From a virus: a stretch of DNA of 33,118 nucleotides. Both the position numbers and the translations under genes were made by a program. The stretch covers positions 1-33,118 of the IMG/VR virus record IMGVR_UViG_3300024520_000303. One strand, 5' to 3'. Shown one piece after another: positions 29,380 to 33,118 of the stretch (positions are counted from its first letter, which is position 1; the number at the start of each line of letters is the position of its first letter). The notes beneath the pieces are model-generated. The model did not search any database. It was given only the letters and a program-made list of their open reading frames with translations, and was not told where the DNA came from.

Positions 29380-29577
29380 GTGCAGATAAATCAAACACCC
29401 ATCGGCGATAGCGGCACCACCATCATAGCAGGTGAAATGACAGGTAGAGCAATACACGCCATCGAACTCAGCCCCACCTATGTGGATGTAGCAGTAGAAC
29501 GGTGGCAAAACTTCACTGGTGAGCAAGCTAAACGGGAGGGGGATAATATATCCAGCGTGGCTAAGAATGCCGCGTAA
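29380..29577 (+). CDS. Methyltransferase fragment (SAM-binding motif only)
   Basis: 65 residues from a GTG with GGAGGA seven bases upstream. GDSGTTIIAGEMTGRAIHAI followed by ELSPTYVDVAVERWQNFTGE is the C-terminal end of phage N4/N6-type DNA methyltransferases, where G-S-G-T-T binds SAM. No catalytic DPPY-type motif or target domain is present, so it cannot act alone. A strong ribosome site suggests it is still translated. It lies just before terS. Confidence 0.65.
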   Translation: MQINQTPIGDSGTTIIAGEMTGRAIHAIELSPTYVDVAVERWQNFTGEQAKREGDNISSVAKNAA

Positions 29578-29986
29578 ACCAACAGGCGGAAAGGTCGGAA
29601 AACCGCCATTTATCCCGACAAATGACGATAGGAAGACAGTAGAGATTATGACGGCCTGCGGCTTCAATCACGCCCAAGTCTGTAATCAACTTGGCCCAAC
29701 CGGCATCTCAGAGAAGACGCTAATTAAATATTTCCGCAGAGAACTGGATACGGCAGTGGATAAGGCCAACGCCAGAATGGGAGCCAAGGCTTACCAGATG
29801 GGGTTAGGAGGTAGCGAGCGAATGGTTCAGTATTGGCTAAATTGCCGGGCTGGCTGGAAGGATACGGCAGACAGCGGTCAGACTGACGCCAAACCCATCA
29901 ACATCCAGGTAGTCTTCACACCCCCAACCCAGATAACAGACCAGACGCCCGAATTCATCGACGTAACGCCGGACGACGATGGATAA
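29567..29986 (+). CDS. terS: Terminase small subunit
   Basis: 139 residues from the ATG at 29567, which overlaps the upstream stop by 11 bases. A helix-turn-helix is seen at about residues 28-60 (TVEIMTACGFNHAQVCNQLG, then ISEKTLIKYFRREL), followed by MGAKAYQMGLGGSERMVQYW and a Pro/Thr/Asp-rich end, as in phage small terminases. It would recognise the packaging site and hand DNA to TerL, whose gene overlaps its end. Confidence 0.75.
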   Translation: MPRKPTGGKVGKPPFIPTNDDRKTVEIMTACGFNHAQVCNQLGPTGISEKTLIKYFRRELDTAVDKANARMGAKAYQMGLGGSERMVQYWLNCRAGWKDTADSGQTDAKPINIQVVFTPPTQITDQTPEFIDVTPDDDG

Positions 29987-31265
29987 GCTACAGATACCCA
30001 GCGTATTCGAGCCGTTATGGAAACCCCATAGGTATAAGGGCGCACACGGTGGCCGAGGATCGGGGAAAAGTTATAACTTTGCAGCCATGGCGGTTCTTAG
30101 ATCAGCTAAAGAGCCAGGCCTGCGGGGCGCATGTGTCCGTGAGGTCCAGAAAAGCCTCAAGGAATCGGCACAAAAGCTGATTGTGGACACCATTACCAGA
30201 ATGGGCTTGGGCGGTGAGTTCAGGCCATTGGATACCGAAACAAGGGGGCCCGGAGGCGGTTCTATTGTTTACCAGGGCATGCAGGACCACACAGCCGAGA
30301 GCATCAAGTCGTTTGAAGGCCTGGATTGGGTCTGGATAGAAGAGGCACAGAACCTGAGCGAACGCAGTCTTGAGATGCTACGGCCCACGCTTCGCAAGTC
30401 AGGGTCGGAGATATGGGCAAGCTGGAACCCCAGATCAGCAAAAGACCCCGTTGATAAACTGCTACGAGGGCTCAGCATCCCGCCGAATTCCGCCGTTGTT
30501 GAGGCTAACTATCAAGATAACCCATTTTTCACCAAAGAACTGGGAATGGAGAGGGCTCATGACGAGAAACACAACAGAGACAGATACGCCCACATCTGGC
30601 TTGGTGGCTACGAACCACAAGCGATTGGTGCAATTTGGCTCAGGCAAACCCTTCACGAGGGCCGAGTATCTCGAATGCCGTGCGAACGCGAACGCACATT
30701 GGTCGGTATCGATCCTGCGGTTACAGACAACGACGCGAGCAATGAACACGGGATTGTCGTTGGCTGCAAAGGATCGGACGGCCACGGATACATCCTAGAA
30801 GATGCCAGCACCCACGGCTCACCCCATGAATGGGCCACCAGAGCCGTTGCTATGTATGATAAATGGGACGCTGACGGTGTGGTGATAGAAATCAACCAGG
30901 GCGGCGATATGTGCAAACATACCTTACAGACAGTCCGCAAGAACCTGCCCATAATCGAGGTCAGGGCCACCCGTGGCAAGCATGTCCGTGCAGAGCCTAT
31001 CTCAGCCCTATACACATTGGGCCACGTCCACCACGTCGGCACGTTCCCGGAAATGGAGGATCAGCTTTGCCTGTTCACTGCTTCTGGCTGGGACGGTGAC
31101 GGCGATAAGTCCCCGGATAGGGCTGAGGCTGGCATATGGTTGCTGACGGAGCTTTATGAGGATCTAATCCGCGACCAAGGGCGGGATAAAGCCAAAGACG
31201 ACGATTCCGAGGCCAAATACTGGCAAAACAATCCTCAAAGCGATTCAGGCGCTTGGATGACGTAG
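29979..31265 (+). CDS. terL: Terminase large subunit
   Basis: 428 residues. The ATPase part has Walker A (GAHGGRGSGKSYNF, about residues 22-35) and Walker B (DWVWIEEAQN, about 115-124), plus WASWNPRS as coupling motif. The nuclease part has GIDPAVTDND (about 247-256), VVIEINQGGD and a later DRAEAGIWLLTEL, the acidic triad of this fold. It powers DNA packaging into the procapsid through the portal encoded next. Terminase_3 type as far as can be judged. Confidence 0.9.
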   Translation: MDKLQIPSVFEPLWKPHRYKGAHGGRGSGKSYNFAAMAVLRSAKEPGLRGACVREVQKSLKESAQKLIVDTITRMGLGGEFRPLDTETRGPGGGSIVYQGMQDHTAESIKSFEGLDWVWIEEAQNLSERSLEMLRPTLRKSGSEIWASWNPRSAKDPVDKLLRGLSIPPNSAVVEANYQDNPFFTKELGMERAHDEKHNRDRYAHIWLGGYEPQAIGAIWLRQTLHEGRVSRMPCERERTLVGIDPAVTDNDASNEHGIVVGCKGSDGHGYILEDASTHGSPHEWATRAVAMYDKWDADGVVIEINQGGDMCKHTLQTVRKNLPIIEVRATRGKHVRAEPISALYTLGHVHHVGTFPEMEDQLCLFTASGWDGDGDKSPDRAEAGIWLLTELYEDLIRDQGRDKAKDDDSEAKYWQNNPQSDSGAWMT

Positions 31266-31302
31266 TTACTATTTATGGTAACACGTTACTTTTTATGGTA
31301 AC
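31265..31302. repeat. Two tandem 18-bp dyads between terL and portal
   Basis: GTTAC-N8-GTAAC occurs at 31265-31282 and again at 31285-31302, nearly identical (one base differs) and exactly 20 bases apart, two helical turns. The inner halves also form GTAAC-AC-GTTAC. It fills most of the only gap in this part of the late operon and could be a paired operator, a processing hairpin or a packaging-related site. Confidence 0.6.
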
Positions 31303-31328
31303 AAACGTGACACCTTGCGAGGAAATTC

Positions 31329-33118
31329 ATGGCTGACGATATCATTGCCGCTGCTCTTGATAGATTCGAACAATCGATTGAGGGCAGCGAGGAAAACCGT
31401 GCAAATTATTATGACGACACCAAGTTTGCCCGCATGGCCGATCAGTGGCCGGACAAGATCAAAAAGCAGCGCACGCAAGAGGGCCGCCCGGCTTTAGTCG
31501 TCAACAAGCTGCCCGCCTTTATTAGGGCTGTGGTAAACGAATCCCGACAAAACAAGCCGTCAATCAAAGTCGCCCCTGTCGATAACGGTGCTGATGAGGA
31601 ACACGCCGAGGTGATTGGCGGGCTGGTTAGGTCCGTCGAGCGCAATTCCCATGCCGAGGTTGCTTATGACACGGCGATTGATCAAGCAGTCACGGGCGGC
31701 TTTGGGTTCTTCCGGGTTGATATTGATTACGCCCATGAACTGTCATTCGATCTTGAGGCCAGCATTCGCCGCATTCCCAACGCTTTAATGGTCCACTGGG
31801 ACACGCACAGCACATCGTTTGACGCAAGCGACTGGGAGTATGCCTTTATTTCAGAGATACACACCAAGCGGGCATTTGAGGCTTTGTGGCCCGGTGCCAT
31901 GCAGGTCAGCTTTGAGGGCGACGACCGCGATACCGGCAGTGCGCAGTGGGTAACGGAGGATATGATCCGCGTTGCCGAGTATTTCTTGCGGACGAAGGAG
32001 AAATACAAGCTAGTCCAGATTGCCATACCCAACCCCGAAACCGGTCAAGTTGAGACGAACGCTGTGCGTGAGGAAGACTTGCTGCCAATGGCAATGTCAT
32101 TCTTTCAGGCGCGTGACGAACAGGATCAGAAAATATCTGACAGTGACGAGAAGGCCATTATAGGCGCGTGGCTAGAATCGGGTGGCGTTGAGGTGAAAAA
32201 CGAGCGCGAGGCCGAGCGGTGGAAAGTCACACGCCGGATTATATCAGGCACCGAGGTATTGGATACCGACGAGTGGCCTGGCCAACACATACCCATTTGT
32301 CCGGTGTGGGGTGATGAAATATTCATGGACGGTCGCCGATACTTTAGGTCTATGATCCGTGACGCCAAAGACCCACAGCAAATGTTTAACTTCTGGCGTT
32401 CAGCATCAACCGAACTGGTTGCCCTTGCTCCCAAGACTCCGTGGGTTGGCCCTAAAGGTTTTGTGCCAAAGGGTGACGAGGAAAAATGGGCAACAGCCAA
32501 CACCCGGTCGCATCCTTATCTTGAGTATGAAAAGTCCAGTGGCGAGCCACCAAGGAGACAGGAGTTCGCCGGTGTGCCGGCTGGTGTTGTTAACGAGGCA
32601 GCCAATAACATCGACGACATGAAGTCGATCATGGGTATCTTTGATAGCTCACTGGGTGCCCGATCGAACGAGACATCCGGCAAAGCCATCATGGCAAGGG
32701 AGCGCCAAGGCGATATTAGTAATTTCCATTTCACCGACAATCTCAGCCGCGCCATTCGGTACTGTGGTCAGATTCTTGTTGAAATCATTCCGTCGGTATA
32801 TTCGGCCCGCCAAAGCGTTCGCATTCTGGGCGACGACCAAAAGGTCAACGTTATTAATTTGACGCAGGACACGGGCGGCATGGCTGCGGCGGGACAGGGC
32901 AAGCTGTATAATTTGTCAATTGGTAAGTATGACGTTGAGGTTAAAACCGGCCCAAGCTTTGCCACGGCACGTGAGGAAACTAGGGAGACTCTTATTGAAA
33001 TCATGCGCCAGGTACCCGACGCCGCACCATTTATTAGCGACGTGCTTCTGGATCACATGGACTTTGTCGGGGCCGACAAAGTGGCTGAGCGGCTTAAGTC
33101 GATGCTTCCGCCGGAGAT
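31329..33118 (+). CDS. Portal protein, P22 gp1-like (truncated by window end)
   Basis: 596 residues seen, still open at the right edge; P22 portal has 725. ATG at 31329 with GAGGA upstream. Typical stretches: ALVVNKLPAFIRAVVNESRQ and IKVAPVDNGADEEHAEVIGG, then QAVTGGFGFFRVDIDYA, a DPQQMFNFWRSASTELVALA segment and NEAANNIDDMKSIMGIFDSS with NETSGKAIMARERQGDISNF. These mark the P22 portal family, which forms the dodecameric DNA channel. The rest of the gene lies outside the window. Confidence 0.88.
   Translation, partial: MADDIIAAALDRFEQSIEGSEENRANYYDDTKFARMADQWPDKIKKQRTQEGRPALVVNKLPAFIRAVVNESRQNKPSIKVAPVDNGADEEHAEVIGGLVRSVERNSHAEVAYDTAIDQAVTGGFGFFRVDIDYAHELSFDLEASIRRIPNALMVHWDTHSTSFDASDWEYAFISEIHTKRAFEALWPGAMQVSFEGDDRDTGSAQWVTEDMIRVAEYFLRTKEKYKLVQIAIPNPETGQVETNAVREEDLLPMAMSFFQARDEQDQKISDSDEKAIIGAWLESGGVEVKNEREAERWKVTRRIISGTEVLDTDEWPGQHIPICPVWGDEIFMDGRRYFRSMIRDAKDPQQMFNFWRSASTELVALAPKTPWVGPKGFVPKGDEEKWATANTRSHPYLEYEKSSGEPPRRQEFAGVPAGVVNEAANNIDDMKSIMGIFDSSLGARSNETSGKAIMARERQGDISNFHFTDNLSRAIRYCGQILVEIIPSVYSARQSVRILGDDQKVNVINLTQDTGGMAAAGQGKLYNLSIGKYDVEVKTGPSFATAREETRETLIEIMRQVPDAAPFISDVLLDHMDFVGADKVAERLKSMLPPE

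Noticed and set aside
33100-33118. Direct joining of the right edge to the left edge as a closed circle
   Set aside because: Reading the portal frame across the junction gives about 20 unlike residues and a stop, so I cannot support exact closure; some sequence may be missing or the window is only a part.

Overview
This window is a tailed-phage genome segment (or prophage) with a P22-like podovirus morphogenesis module. Evidence: a terminase small/large pair leads into a P22-type portal that runs off the right edge, and the left part carries scaffold, P22-type coat, gp4-like adaptor, gp10-like tail hub, three long ejection-type proteins and a tail fibre in the usual order. NinB, a YbcO-like HNH protein, RusA, an SSB-like protein and many short overlapping genes are also typical of temperate or lambdoid-like phages. 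Base composition, GTG/TTG starts, MT-A70 and PD-(D/E)XK genes and the small exported proteins suggest an alphaproteobacterial host, but that is inference.

Layout. (1) 1-15838, plus strand: head and tail operon, tightly packed, with seven TAATG junctions where one gene's stop overlaps the next start. An ART-like protein sits just before the scaffold gene, and a glycosyltransferase-methyltransferase fusion lies among the head genes. (2) 15839-18953, plus: small membrane or exported proteins, a metallophosphoesterase, a zinc-ribbon/membrane protein and a lipoprotein, closed by a strong terminator at 18922-18953. No endolysin is recognisable. (3) 22483-18972, minus: an early-type operon of 12 small genes ending in recombination functions (SSB-like protein, possible annealing-type protein, NinB, HNH). 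(4) 22484-22605: divergent control region with two dyads and a probably leaderless HTH regulator gene. (5) 22606-25554, plus: regulator, a C5 cytosine methyltransferase whose gene contains a second long conserved-looking frame, RusA and unknown genes, then a terminator. (6) 25555-26228: about 700 bases without a protein gene, holding a remarkable tRNA-like, circularly permuted structured RNA that resembles bacterial Y RNA (YrlA), followed by further hairpins and a perfect 19-bp dyad. (7) 26229-29280, plus: MT-A70 adenine methyltransferase, PD-(D/E)XK-type nuclease, replication-associated proteins. (8) 29380-33118: methyltransferase fragment, terS, terL, a tandem dyad element and the truncated portal.

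How the parts fit: terminase and portal (right edge) with scaffold, coat and tail genes (left edge) form one late programme, so the genome probably closes or continues across the window edges, although the edges do not join in frame. The recombination and resolvase genes process replicated DNA, and the two methyltransferases probably protect phage DNA. The most interesting elements are the Y RNA-like ncRNA at 25657-25883 and the overprinted methyltransferase locus at 22831-23919.
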